A DNA stretch of 64,000 nucleotides from UMGS1532 sp045542355 (GTDB lineage: Bacteria > Bacillota > Clostridia > Oscillospirales > Acutalibacteraceae), in assembly GCA_045542355.1 (NCBI GenBank), contig JAZQKX010000013.1, positions 12,929-76,928 on the forward strand, written 5' to 3'. The notes under the pieces were generated by a model. That model ran no database searches. It had not been told where the DNA came from and saw nothing but the letters and a program-made list of their open reading frames with translations. How positions within the stretch are numbered: the first letter of the stretch is position 1; each line of letters starts with the position of its first letter. A program made the translations under genes and the position numbers. Positions 8,385 through 16,133 of this stretch are shown piece by piece.

Positions 8385-8942
8385 ATGAACAACCAAATGA
8401 GTGAGCGTATTGAACGCGCTCCCGTTATTGCCGCTATTCATGATGACAAATGGGATGAGGCAATTAACTCTCCTGTAGAGGTTATCATCCATTTGAATAT
8501 CAGCATTTTTTCCTTGAAAAAATATGTTGATCAAGCCCATTCAGCCAACAAGCTTCTACTTGTTCATGCTGACCTTTTAGAGGGAATTGGCAAGGATAAG
8601 CAGGGTGTTGAATTCTTGAAATCCTGTGGTGTAGATGGAATCATCAGCACTAAGGCACACATAGTCCGCCATGCAAAATCATGTGGATTGCTGACAGTTC
8701 AACGCATGTTTTTGCTTGATTCTCAAGGGATTGAAAGCATGGACGATGTTCTGAGTTCAACTTCTCCTGATTATGTTGAGATAATGCCTGGAGTTGTTAC
8801 CAAGGCAATTCTTCGCTTTTCAAAAGGAAAAACCCCAGTTATTGCCGGGGGACTCATTGAGACCAAATCTGAGGTAACCGCGGCTTTGTCGTCAGGCGCA
8901 GTTGCTGTGTCTACAAGTAAAAACGAATTATGGTATTTATGA
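8385..8942 (+). CDS. glpP: Glycerol-3-phosphate responsive antiterminator GlpP
   Basis: GlpP proteins bind glycerol-3-phosphate and then the leader RNA of glycerol genes, letting RNA polymerase read through a terminator. This 185-residue protein shows the family's opening 'PVIAAIHDDKWDEA', the middle 'LLVHADLLEGIGKD' and 'DGIISTKAHIVRHAK', and the end 'PVIAGGLIETKSEV'. The fold is a TIM-barrel-like RNA-binding protein. ATG 8385 is very close to AAGGAT; ATG 8397 is equally possible and begins more like relatives. The adjacent downstream operon for glycerol-3-phosphate oxidation and its leader terminator make the role very plausible. Confidence 0.9.
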   Translation: MNNQMSERIERAPVIAAIHDDKWDEAINSPVEVIIHLNISIFSLKKYVDQAHSANKLLLVHADLLEGIGKDKQGVEFLKSCGVDGIISTKAHIVRHAKSCGLLTVQRMFLLDSQGIESMDDVLSSTSPDYVEIMPGVVTKAILRFSKGKTPVIAGGLIETKSEVTAALSSGAVAVSTSKNELWYL

Positions 8943-8990
8943 TCTGTGTTTTGCAATTCTAACTTAAAATTAAATATTCCAAAGAGATTT

Positions 8991-9050
8991 AGAGATATGG
9001 AAAATTCGAGTGCAATAGGTTGCATTCTTATTTCCATATCTCTTTTTATT
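8991..9050 (+). promoter_or_regulatory. Leader terminator ahead of the glycerol-3-phosphate operon
   Basis: Arms AGAGATATGGAAA (8991-9003) and TTTCCATATCTCT (9031-9043) form a 13-pair stem, with an inner stem GAGTGCAA/TTGCATTC, followed by TTTTTATTTTT. It lies between glpP and the oxidoreductase genes. Given GlpP's known mode of action this is the probable antitermination target, although it could also be a plain terminator of glpP. Confidence 0.75.
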
Positions 9051-9085
9051 TTTAAATAAAATGTGTTGAAAGGAAATGATATTTT

Positions 9086-10519
9086 ATGACCTATGATGTT
9101 GCTATAATCGGCGGCGGTGTTGTTGGAGGCTTGTTGGCAAGAGAACTGTCCCGCTATAAATCCAGCGTGTGTATATTAGAAAAGGGTAACGACGTTGGAT
9201 GTGGCGCTACAAAGGCTAACAGCGGAATTATTCACGGAGGATATGACCCAGAGCCCGGCACTCTGAAAGCTAAAATGAATTCCAAAGGCGTTGAGTTGAT
9301 ATACCAAGCAGCAAAGGAGCTGAATGTTCCCGTAAAGAACAACGGTGCTTTAGTTTGCGCATTTTCTTCCGAACAAAATGAAACACTTAAAAAACTTTAT
9401 TTCAGAGGCTTAGATAATGGAATTGATGGTATTTCTATTATCAGCGGTGATGAAGCAAGAAAACTTGAGCCAAATCTCTCGGGTGAGGTTACTTCTGCAC
9501 TTTTGGTAAAAAATTCCGGAATAATATCTCCCTATGAACTTTGTATAGCCGCTATTGGTAATGCAATGGACAATGGCGTTGAGCTTATGCGTAATTTTGC
9601 GGTTACTGAAATCATCAAGGAAAACACTGAATATTCAATCGTTTCTGCAGATAATCGTACCGTTAAAGCTAAGTATGTGATTAACTGCGCTGGTTGTTAC
9701 AGTGACAAAATTGCTAATATGGTCGGCGATAATAGCTTTACAATAATACCAAGAGCAGGGGAATATATGCTACTTGATAAAGAAGAGGGTAAGTGCGTCA
9801 ATCACACTATTTTCCAAGTACCGACAGCCAACGGCAAGGGTATCTTGGTTACCCCCACTGCAGAGGGCAATTTACTGCTTGGACCTACCGCTAATGTTGT
9901 TGACGAACCTGACTGTACCAACACCACCGCAAATAGACTGAGCATGGTAACCACAGGCGCTTTAAAAAGTGTTCCTCAGGTAAAACTCAATAAGGTTATA
10001 ACTTCTTTTTGTGGTGTGCGCTCATCTGAAGCCAACGGAGATTTTATAATCAGTGAATCAAAGATAGCTAAAAACTTTGTTAATGTGGCGGCTATCGATT
10101 CCCCTGGGCTTACTTCCTCGGTTGCAATCGCTAAATATGTTGTAGATATTTTGAAGAACTTGGGACTGAACTTGGAAGCTAATACTGAGTTCAACGGGGA
10201 AAGAGATAACCCAAATGACTTTAGAATAATGTCCGACCAAGAAAAAGATGAATACATAAAGAAAAATCCCGCATTCGGTAAAATTATATGCAGATGCGAA
10301 GGCGTCAGCGAGGGAGAAATTCTTGCCGCTATCAGAAACAATCCTAAGGCTTTAGATGTGGATTCGGTTAAGCGCAGAACAAGGTCAGGAATGGGTAGAT
10401 GTCAAGGCGGATTTTGTCTCCCATATATCATTAAATTGATTTCAACTGAAAACAACATCTCTCTTGATGAGGTAACTAAAAACGGAAAGGGCTCTCAGTA
10501 TCTGACTGGAAAGCTGTAA
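9086..10519 (+). CDS. GlpA-like FAD-dependent glycerol-3-phosphate dehydrogenase with 2Fe-2S domain
   Basis: A dinucleotide-binding 'AIIGGGVVGGLLAREL' opens the protein, and the DAO-type FAD domain extends to about residue 360 ('SGIIHGGYDPEPGT', 'NCAGCYSDKIA'). The C-terminal ~90 residues are a BFD-like 2Fe-2S domain with 'CRCEGVSEGEI' and 'GMGRCQGGFC', the four expected cysteines. Proteins of this layout oxidise glycerol-3-phosphate to dihydroxyacetone phosphate at the membrane with partner subunits. It is the first gene of a three-gene set (12 bases, then a 4-base overlap). The GlpP gene and leader hairpin just upstream support the substrate. A broader 'NAD(P)/FAD oxidoreductase' label is the cautious alternative. 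Confidence 0.82.
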   Translation: MTYDVAIIGGGVVGGLLARELSRYKSSVCILEKGNDVGCGATKANSGIIHGGYDPEPGTLKAKMNSKGVELIYQAAKELNVPVKNNGALVCAFSSEQNETLKKLYFRGLDNGIDGISIISGDEARKLEPNLSGEVTSALLVKNSGIISPYELCIAAIGNAMDNGVELMRNFAVTEIIKENTEYSIVSADNRTVKAKYVINCAGCYSDKIANMVGDNSFTIIPRAGEYMLLDKEEGKCVNHTIFQVPTANGKGILVTPTAEGNLLLGPTANVVDEPDCTNTTANRLSMVTTGALKSVPQVKLNKVITSFCGVRSSEANGDFIISESKIAKNFVNVAAIDSPGLTSSVAIAKYVVDILKNLGLNLEANTEFNGERDNPNDFRIMSDQEKDEYIKKNPAFGKIICRCEGVSEGEILAAIRNNPKALDVDSVKRRTRSGMGRCQGGFCLPYIIKLISTENNISLDEVTKNGKGSQYLTGKL

Positions 10520-10530
10520 GAGGTAATAAT

Positions 10531-11784
10531 ATGATTAATTATGATATAGTTGTAATCGGCGGGGGTCCTGCTGGTATGGCAGCAGCATGTTCAGCATACG
10601 ACAAGGGTGCTAAGAGCATTGCAATTATCGAGCGTGAGGAAAGTCTCGGCGGCATTCTGAAACAATGCATCCATAATGGTTTCGGATTACATAAGCTCGG
10701 AGAGGAATTAACAGGCCCTGAATATGCAGCTCATTATGCTAAAATGGTTTATGAAAGAGATATTAAAATATATTGCGAAACCATGGTTACATCAATTTCT
10801 CATGATAAAATAATAACAGCACAAAATAAAGAGGGCATATTAAAAATATCCGCTAAAGCAGTAGTACTTGCATGCGGATGTAGGGAAAGAAGCCGCGGTG
10901 CTCTAAATATTGCAGGTACACGTCCCGCGGGTGTTTATAGCGCAGGTACTGCCCAAAAGCTTATTAACTGCCACGGATTTTCAGTTGGCAAAAAAGCTGT
11001 TATCTTAGGCTCAGGTGATATTGGTCTTATAATGGCTCGACGCATGACTTTAGAGGGAGCAGAAGTTAAGGCCGTTTGCGAGGTTATGCCTTATTCAGGA
11101 GGCTTGGCAAGAAATATCCAGCAGTGCCTTAACGACTTTGGTATTCCTTTATATCTTAGCCATACAGTTGTACAAATCCATGGTAAGGACAGGGTAGAAG
11201 GAGTAACTATTGCTGAGGTTGATGAAAACAGAAAGCCTATCCGCGAAACTGAAAGGTATATAGAGTGTGATACCCTGCTTCTGTCAGTTGGCTTGATACC
11301 CGAAAATGAATTAGCTCGTAGTTGCGGTATATCTATGGACCCGATAACAGGTGGAGCCGTGGTTAATAATAGATGTGAGACTTCAATTCCCGGCATTTTC
11401 TCCTGTGGTAATGTGCTTCAGGTTCATGATTTAGTTGACTATGTTTCTGATGAAGCAGAAAAAGCAGGTGAATTTGCAGCAAAGTACGTATCTGATAAAT
11501 CCACACTTGGTTCCAGAAGTATAAAAACCGTTGCAGGAAATGGTATACGATATATACTTCCTCAGGTAATAGAAACAAACGACAATGAAGACGTTACACT
11601 GTTTTTCAGAGTCACACAGCCTTTTAATAGGATTAAAATAAATGTTTCTCACGGTGATAATATATTGACTAACGCTGTAAAGATCAGTGCCGCACCAGGG
11701 GAAATGGAAAAGCTGACCATAGATAATAATCTTATAAAAGACGTTATGAATGAGATTACTGTAAGCGTGGAGGAAATGGCATGA
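10531..11784 (+). CDS. NAD(P)/FAD-dependent oxidoreductase, partner of GlpA-like protein
   Basis: The sequence starts with an FAD-binding 'VVIGGGPAGMAAA' and has a second nucleotide-binding 'AVILGSGDIGLIMARRM' near residue 155, the two-Rossmann plan of pyridine nucleotide-disulfide reductases. It lacks the redox CxxxxC pair of disulfide reductases but has 'ACGCRERSRGA', typical for the subunit found beside GlpA-like proteins in Clostridia. It likely passes electrons from the GlpA-like flavin to NAD(P) or another carrier. It sits 12 bases after the first gene and overlaps the third by four. Confidence 0.8.
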   Translation: MINYDIVVIGGGPAGMAAACSAYDKGAKSIAIIEREESLGGILKQCIHNGFGLHKLGEELTGPEYAAHYAKMVYERDIKIYCETMVTSISHDKIITAQNKEGILKISAKAVVLACGCRERSRGALNIAGTRPAGVYSAGTAQKLINCHGFSVGKKAVILGSGDIGLIMARRMTLEGAEVKAVCEVMPYSGGLARNIQQCLNDFGIPLYLSHTVVQIHGKDRVEGVTIAEVDENRKPIRETERYIECDTLLLSVGLIPENELARSCGISMDPITGGAVVNNRCETSIPGIFSCGNVLQVHDLVDYVSDEAEKAGEFAAKYVSDKSTLGSRSIKTVAGNGIRYILPQVIETNDNEDVTLFFRVTQPFNRIKINVSHGDNILTNAVKISAAPGEMEKLTIDNNLIKDVMNEITVSVEEMA

Positions 11785-12125
11785 AAAAAGATTTAATTTG
11801 CATTATTTGTCCCAGAGGCTGTAAGTTAACTGTAGATATTGAAGATAGTGAAATTAAGGTCACAGGCAATGCTTGTAAACGTGGTGAGACCTATGCTGTT
11901 AACGAGTGTACCAATCCTTTGCGCACAGTAACTTCTTCTGTAAGAGTTTCTAATAGAGACGGAATGGTTAGCGTTAAAACATTGAATCCCGTGAAAAAAG
12001 ATGATATACTTAAAGTAATGGATTCCATCAGGTCAAAAAACGTTGAGGCTCCTATAAAGATTGGAGATATCATAATTAAAGACGTTTGTGGTAGCGATAT
12101 AGTCGCCACTTCTAATTTCGATTAA
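11781..12125 (+). CDS. DUF1667 protein, third subunit of the oxidoreductase operon
   Basis: A 114-residue protein with 'CIICPRGC' at residues 6-13 and further cysteine in 'GNACKRGE' and 'NECTNP'. These cysteines could hold an iron-sulfur cluster. DUF1667 proteins almost always follow the two flavoproteins encoded here, so it is probably a small electron-transfer subunit; the exact role is not known. The start lies inside the end of the previous gene (ATGA). No clear terminator follows. Confidence 0.85.
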   Translation: MKKDLICIICPRGCKLTVDIEDSEIKVTGNACKRGETYAVNECTNPLRTVTSSVRVSNRDGMVSVKTLNPVKKDDILKVMDSIRSKNVEAPIKIGDIIIKDVCGSDIVATSNFD

Positions 12126-12261
12126 AAAAGGTTATTTCGAAGATACAGGGGTTGAGGTAACTGACCAACATATGGAATTTATCTTTTAGGATAAATAATT
12201 CAATGTGAAAGCAGTCTTTTGAAGGGTAAAAAAATTAGTGAATAATTTTTTAAAACACCCC

Positions 12262-12290
12262 TTGATTTTCCAATATTGTTGTGATATAAT
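12262..12290 (+). promoter_or_regulatory. Sigma-A promoter of rplS
   Basis: TTGATT at 12262-12267 and TATAAT at 12285-12290 with a 17-base spacer and an extended -10 TG. The 136 bases before it (12126-12261) hold only a small unremarkable hairpin. Confidence 0.85.
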
Positions 12291-12411
12291 ATAGGAGCAT
12301 TTGATTGCACTTGTCCTTACAAGTGGGTTCTATGCCGTACATCGACATTGAAGCTGACAGTCCTCTGGTTTATTAAACGTATGAATGTCTGTAAAAATTA
12401 AGGAGGAAAAT
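12291..12411 (+). promoter_or_regulatory. Probable L19 autoregulatory leader
   Basis: About 120 bases separate the promoter from the rplS start. They open with the hairpin CACTTGTCCTTACAAGTG and continue with a conserved-looking purine/pyrimidine mix that does not code. Firmicutes rplS leaders often bind L19 to limit its own synthesis; I infer the same here from position and hairpin, not from a scored alignment. Confidence 0.5.
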
Positions 12412-12414
12412 TTG

Positions 12415-12756
12415 ATGGATGCTATTAAGAACTTAACTGCAGGTATGATGAAGGAAGATGCACCTCAGGTTAAAATCGGTCAGACCGTTAAGGTTCATGT
12501 AAAGATTCGTGAAGGCGAAAGAGAGCGTATTCAGGTGTTCGAAGGCACCGTTATTGCTCGTAACAACAGCGGTATTGCCGAGACCTTCACCGTTCGCCGT
12601 GTTTCCTATGGCGTAGGTGTTGAGCGTGTTTTCCCCGTTCACTCTCCCAACGTTGCAAAGGTAGAAGTTGTTCGCAACGGTAGAGTTCGCAGAGCAAAGC
12701 TTTATTATCTTCGTGATAGAGTTGGTAAGGCTTCCAAGCTTAAGGAACAAATGTAA
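12415..12756 (+). CDS. rplS: 50S ribosomal protein L19
   Basis: L19 lies at the interface of the two ribosomal subunits. The sequence has the family core 'GQTVKVHVKIREGERERIQVF' (shortened), 'EGTVIARN', 'FTVRRVSYGVGVERVFP' and the C-terminal 'YLRDRVGKASKLKE'. ATG 12415 gives 113 residues, the usual length, and is preceded by AAGGAGG at 12400-12406. A longer in-frame reading from 12385 passes through the ribosome site and is rejected. A terminator follows, but lepB, rbgA, rnhB and yraN continue on the same strand, the second half of the canonical trmD-rplS block. Confidence 0.96.
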   Translation: MDAIKNLTAGMMKEDAPQVKIGQTVKVHVKIREGERERIQVFEGTVIARNNSGIAETFTVRRVSYGVGVERVFPVHSPNVAKVEVVRNGRVRRAKLYYLRDRVGKASKLKEQM

Positions 12757-12769
12757 TTCATCGTATTCT

Positions 12770-12797
12770 AAAGGGGCAATTCGTTGCCCCTTTGTTT
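12770..12797 (+). terminator. Terminator after rplS
   Basis: AAAGGGGCAA, loop TTCG, TTGCCCCTTT, then GTTT. The compact stem and short T-run suggest partial termination, which would lower expression of lepB and the genes after it relative to rplS. Confidence 0.75.
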
Positions 12798-12822
12798 ACT
12801 AATTAAAGAGGTTTTAAATTCA

Positions 12823-13431
12823 ATGAATCATGTCGAAAATGAAGCAGAAGTTACTTCTCACAAGTCCAAATCCAGAATCATAGTCAAAGAAATTTACGAA
12901 TGGCTCGATGCTGTTGTGATTTCTATTATCGCTATAATTATATTATTTACTTTTGTATTTAGAGTAGTGGGAATCAAGGGTGAATCTATGGAAGACACCC
13001 TTTTTGAAAACGACCGTGTAATAATTTCTAATTTGTTCTACACTCCATCGGCTGGAGATGTAATTGTTATATCCAGAAACTACCTGAATCAAAGCGGAGA
13101 TTTAAATGAATCCGATTCTCCAATTATCAAACGCGTTATTGCTACCGAAGGTCAAGAAGTTACTATTGACCCCAAAATAGGCGCTGTATATGTTGACGGT
13201 ATGCTGTTAACTGAAGATTATATCAAGCCTGGCGAGATAACTACCTGGACGGATGGTACAACCGAAGCCCGTACAGTAACAGTTGAAAAGGGTCATATAT
13301 TTGTTATGGGAGATAACAGAGGCGATTCTTTGGACAGCAGAGATAGTTCCATAGGTCAGGTAGATGTAAGATATGTTTTGGGACACGCTCTGCTTCGTGT
13401 GTATCCTTTTGATTCCATCGGAGGTTTATAA
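12823..13431 (+). CDS. lepB: Signal peptidase I
   Basis: The enzyme removes signal peptides from exported proteins at the outer face of the membrane. One transmembrane helix spans about residues 28-47. The catalytic serine is Ser55 in 'IKGESMEDTL', the general-base lysine is Lys103 in 'IIKRVIA', and the later box 'MGDNRGDSLDSRD' is the conserved region E. Length, 202 residues, fits Gram-positive Sip proteins. ATG 12823 follows AAAGAGG at 12805-12811. It overlaps nothing and is followed after four bases by rbgA. Confidence 0.93.
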   Translation: MNHVENEAEVTSHKSKSRIIVKEIYEWLDAVVISIIAIIILFTFVFRVVGIKGESMEDTLFENDRVIISNLFYTPSAGDVIVISRNYLNQSGDLNESDSPIIKRVIATEGQEVTIDPKIGAVYVDGMLLTEDYIKPGEITTWTDGTTEARTVTVEKGHIFVMGDNRGDSLDSRDSSIGQVDVRYVLGHALLRVYPFDSIGGL

Positions 13432-13435
13432 TTTT

Positions 13436-14290
13436 ATGTCAGACATGCAAAACATCCAGTGGTTTCCGGGCCACATGGCAAAAACTCGCCGTAAAATTTC
13501 GGAAAGCCTGAGCCTTGTTGATGCAGTAGTTGAAATAGTAGATTCAAGAATACCCGTCAGCAGCCGCAATCCGGAACTGGCGGGTATAATTAATAAAAAG
13601 CCATTGCTGATTGTACTCAATAAATCCGATTTGGCAGATTCCTCTGCAAACAGTGAATGGTGCAGTTATTATGAAAAACAAGGTATAAATGCCATTATTG
13701 TTGATGCAAAATCAGGTAAAGGCATAGACGCCTTTAAGGTTAAGATTAAGCATATACTTAAAGATAAATTAGAGCAGTATAAGGCTAAGGGCATTGTTGG
13801 AAAAAAGCTCAGAATCATGATTGTGGGTATTCCAAATGTGGGCAAGTCTTCCTTTATTAATAAGATTTGCAAGACTAAAAGAGCCAAGGTGGAAGATCGC
13901 CCTGGTGTTACCCGTGGTAATCAGTGGTACACTGTTGACGAACAGCTTGAGCTTCTTGACACACCTGGTGTTCTTTGGCCAAAGTTTGAGGACCAGACTG
14001 TAGGTGAGCATCTGGCTTTTTGCGGTGCTATAAAGGATGATATAATGGATAAGGAATTACTCGCTATGCGACTGGCTGAATTCCTTGCAACCAACTATCC
14101 CGATAAACTAACCGAAAGATATAAAATTTCCGACTTTCAGATGGATTCCTATGACCTATTATGCTCTATCGGTCGTGCCCGTGGTATGGTTATACGTGGC
14201 GGTGAAATTGATACAGAACGCGCCGCCGCCATGCTTTTGGACGAATTCAGAGGCGGAAAGCTTGGTAGAATTTCTATTGAGCGTCCATAA
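13436..14290 (+). CDS. rbgA: Ribosome biogenesis GTPase RbgA (YlqF)
   Basis: RbgA is a circularly permuted GTPase that acts late in assembly of the 50S subunit. The permuted order is visible: 'VLNKSDLA' (G4) comes before 'GIPNVGKSSFIN' (G1) and 'DTPGVLWPKF' (G3). The opening 'IQWFPGHMAKTRRKI' is diagnostic. The C-terminal domain ends in the basic 'RGGKLGRISIERP'. Its ribosome site GGAGG (13420-13424) lies within the end of lepB, so the two are linked. Start ATG 13436; 284 residues. Confidence 0.95.
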   Translation: MSDMQNIQWFPGHMAKTRRKISESLSLVDAVVEIVDSRIPVSSRNPELAGIINKKPLLIVLNKSDLADSSANSEWCSYYEKQGINAIIVDAKSGKGIDAFKVKIKHILKDKLEQYKAKGIVGKKLRIMIVGIPNVGKSSFINKICKTKRAKVEDRPGVTRGNQWYTVDEQLELLDTPGVLWPKFEDQTVGEHLAFCGAIKDDIMDKELLAMRLAEFLATNYPDKLTERYKISDFQMDSYDLLCSIGRARGMVIRGGEIDTERAAAMLLDEFRGGKLGRISIERP

Positions 14291-14313
14291 TATTGTTGAA
14301 AGCAGGTGCTTTT

Positions 14314-14916
14314 ATGCCATCTTTTGATATTGAAACTGCGGCAAAATCTCAAGGATATAAGTGTGTTTGCGGCGTTGACGAAGCAGGGAGAGGTCCTTTG
14401 GCAGGACCTGTTTGCGCTGCGGCTGTCATCCTGCCTGACGGCTTAGTAATTGACGGCTTGAACGACTCCAAAAAACTCACCGAGAAAAAACGTGAGGCTT
14501 TGTTCGATGTTATCAAAGATAACGCATTAGCATATTCTATTGCTTTTGGTACAGTTGAAGAGATAGAAAGCATTAATATTTTACAGGCAACCTTTCTTGC
14601 TATGAACAGAGCTATTGATGGTCTAGGCGTAAAACCTGATTTCGCGCTTATTGACGGCAATAAAATCCCCGATGGAATCGGTGTTCCGGCACTATCTGTA
14701 GTAAAAGGTGACTCCCTTTCTTATTCTATTGCTGCCGCTTCGATTCTTGCAAAGGTCACGAGGGACAGACTTATGCTGGAGCTTGGTCCCGAATATGATG
14801 TGTATAATTTCAAAAAACATAAGGGCTATGGTACTAAAGAGCACATAGAAGCTATTAAAACCTATGGCATAAGTGATATTCACAGACCAAGTTTTTTAAC
14901 TAAGATTTTAAAATGA
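14314..14916 (+). CDS. rnhB: Ribonuclease HII
   Basis: RNase HII cuts RNA in RNA-DNA hybrids and removes single ribonucleotides from DNA. Active-site residues are Asp22 and Glu23 in 'GVDEAGRGPLAGPV', with further acids in 'ALIDGNKIP' and 'ASILAKVTRDRLM'. The end 'YGTKEHIEAI' and 'HRPSF' is typical. ATG 14314 has AGGTG at 14304-14308. The stop overlaps the yraN start by four bases. Confidence 0.95.
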   Translation: MPSFDIETAAKSQGYKCVCGVDEAGRGPLAGPVCAAAVILPDGLVIDGLNDSKKLTEKKREALFDVIKDNALAYSIAFGTVEEIESINILQATFLAMNRAIDGLGVKPDFALIDGNKIPDGIGVPALSVVKGDSLSYSIAAASILAKVTRDRLMLELGPEYDVYNFKKHKGYGTKEHIEAIKTYGISDIHRPSFLTKILK

Positions 14917-15299
14917 AAAGTATCAAAAGGAAAACAGGCGACATAGGAGAGAGAGCAGTATCAAGATATTTGTCTTGTAGATTCTACAGAATAGTTGAAC
15001 GCAACTTTAACTGTAGGTGGGGCGAGTTGGATATTGTTGCTAGAAAAGGTAGGTATATCTGTTTTGTTGAGGTCAAAACCAGAGGTAAAAACTCCTTCGG
15101 AAGGCCCGCTGATGCCGTTGATGCGTATAAGCAATCCAAGATAATAAAAGCCGCTTCTATTTACCTGAAGAAAAACAGCGAATTTACTGATTGTATGCCA
15201 CGTTTTGATGTTGCTGAGGTTTATATAACCGATGAGAAACTCAAAATTAATTATATTAAAAATGCTTTCGAGCTTAACGAAAGCAATCACTATTATTAA
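14913..15299 (+). CDS. yraN: YraN family endonuclease-like protein (UPF0102)
   Basis: The 128 residues follow the restriction-endonuclease-like core of YraN: 'GDIGERAVSRYL', 'NFNCRWGELDIVARKG' and 'ICFVEVKTR' with the E..D..ExK metal-binding pattern. The function is not firmly known; family members resemble Holliday junction resolvases. It is translationally coupled to rnhB (ATGA), the arrangement seen in many Firmicutes. Confidence 0.9.
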   Translation: MKSIKRKTGDIGERAVSRYLSCRFYRIVERNFNCRWGELDIVARKGRYICFVEVKTRGKNSFGRPADAVDAYKQSKIIKAASIYLKKNSEFTDCMPRFDVAEVYITDEKLKINYIKNAFELNESNHYY

Positions 15300-15311
15300 T
15301 ATTGACGGGAG

Positions 15312-16004
15312 GTGGTCGCAATAGCTATATTTGGTATTTCAGATTTGCATTTGTCTCTTTCGGCTGACAAACCAATGGATATTTTCCGAGGCTGGGATAA
15401 CTATGTAGAAAGATTGACCGCCCACTGGAGCCAAATAGTGTCACCAGAGGATACAGTAGTAATACCAGGGGATATTTCTTGGGCGCTTAAATTAGAGGAC
15501 GCATATAAAGATTTTGAGTTTATTAATAACCTTAGCGGCACCAAGATAATTCTCAAAGGCAACCATGATTTATGGTGGTCCACCACCAATAAAATGAATA
15601 ATTTTTTGAATGAGAATAATTTTGATACCATCAAGTTTGTGTTCAATTCCGCAATACCTGTTGGTGAGTATGTTGTATGTGGCTCTCGCGGATGGTTTTT
15701 TGATGATAAAGAGCATTCGCAAAAAATTATTATGAGAGAGGCCGGAAGACTGGCCACATCCCTCTCAAAAGCTGAGGAAACCGGTCTTAAGCCTTTAGTA
15801 TTTCTACACTATCCTGTGGTGTATAAAGATCAGGTATGTCATGAGTTTCTTGATGTTTTGCTAAAGCATAATGTGAAAGAGGTTTGGTACGGTCATATCC
15901 ACGGAGCGGGAAAACAACCCTCGACAGTTAGTTGCAATGGTATAGATTTCCACTTAATTACCTGTGATTCTATTGATTTTTCACCAATTATTATCAGACG
16001 ATAG
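15312..16004 (+). CDS. Calcineurin-like metallophosphoesterase
   Basis: The metal-binding motifs of the family appear in order: 'SDLHLS', 'VIPGDISWA', 'LKGNHD', 'LHYP' and 'GHIHGA'. The product hydrolyses phosphoesters; the substrate is unknown. The start is doubtful. GTG 15312 lies inside the strong ribosome site GGGAGGTGG (15307-15315); eight bases beyond GGAGG the frame has ATA at 15321 followed by 'AIFGISDLHL', which is where relatives begin. The gene may therefore use ATA, or a mutated ATG may be compensated by the GTG. About 230 residues. Confidence 0.85.
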   Translation: MVAIAIFGISDLHLSLSADKPMDIFRGWDNYVERLTAHWSQIVSPEDTVVIPGDISWALKLEDAYKDFEFINNLSGTKIILKGNHDLWWSTTNKMNNFLNENNFDTIKFVFNSAIPVGEYVVCGSRGWFFDDKEHSQKIIMREAGRLATSLSKAEETGLKPLVFLHYPVVYKDQVCHEFLDVLLKHNVKEVWYGHIHGAGKQPSTVSCNGIDFHLITCDSIDFSPIIIRR

Positions 16005-16133
16005 CCTTGAAAATAGATGATTTAGTAGAAATTTCTAAAAATTGAAAATTTTTTAAAATTATTATGGAAATTTACGGCGAACTATGTTATAGTATTTGTT
16101 GTATATTGATGTTTATATGGAGGTAAATAAACA

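Noticed and set aside
7520..8392. 290-codon open frame on the minus strand inside guaB
   Set aside because: It is fully antisense to the catalytic half of IMP dehydrogenase, has no ribosome site and shows no recognisable domain.
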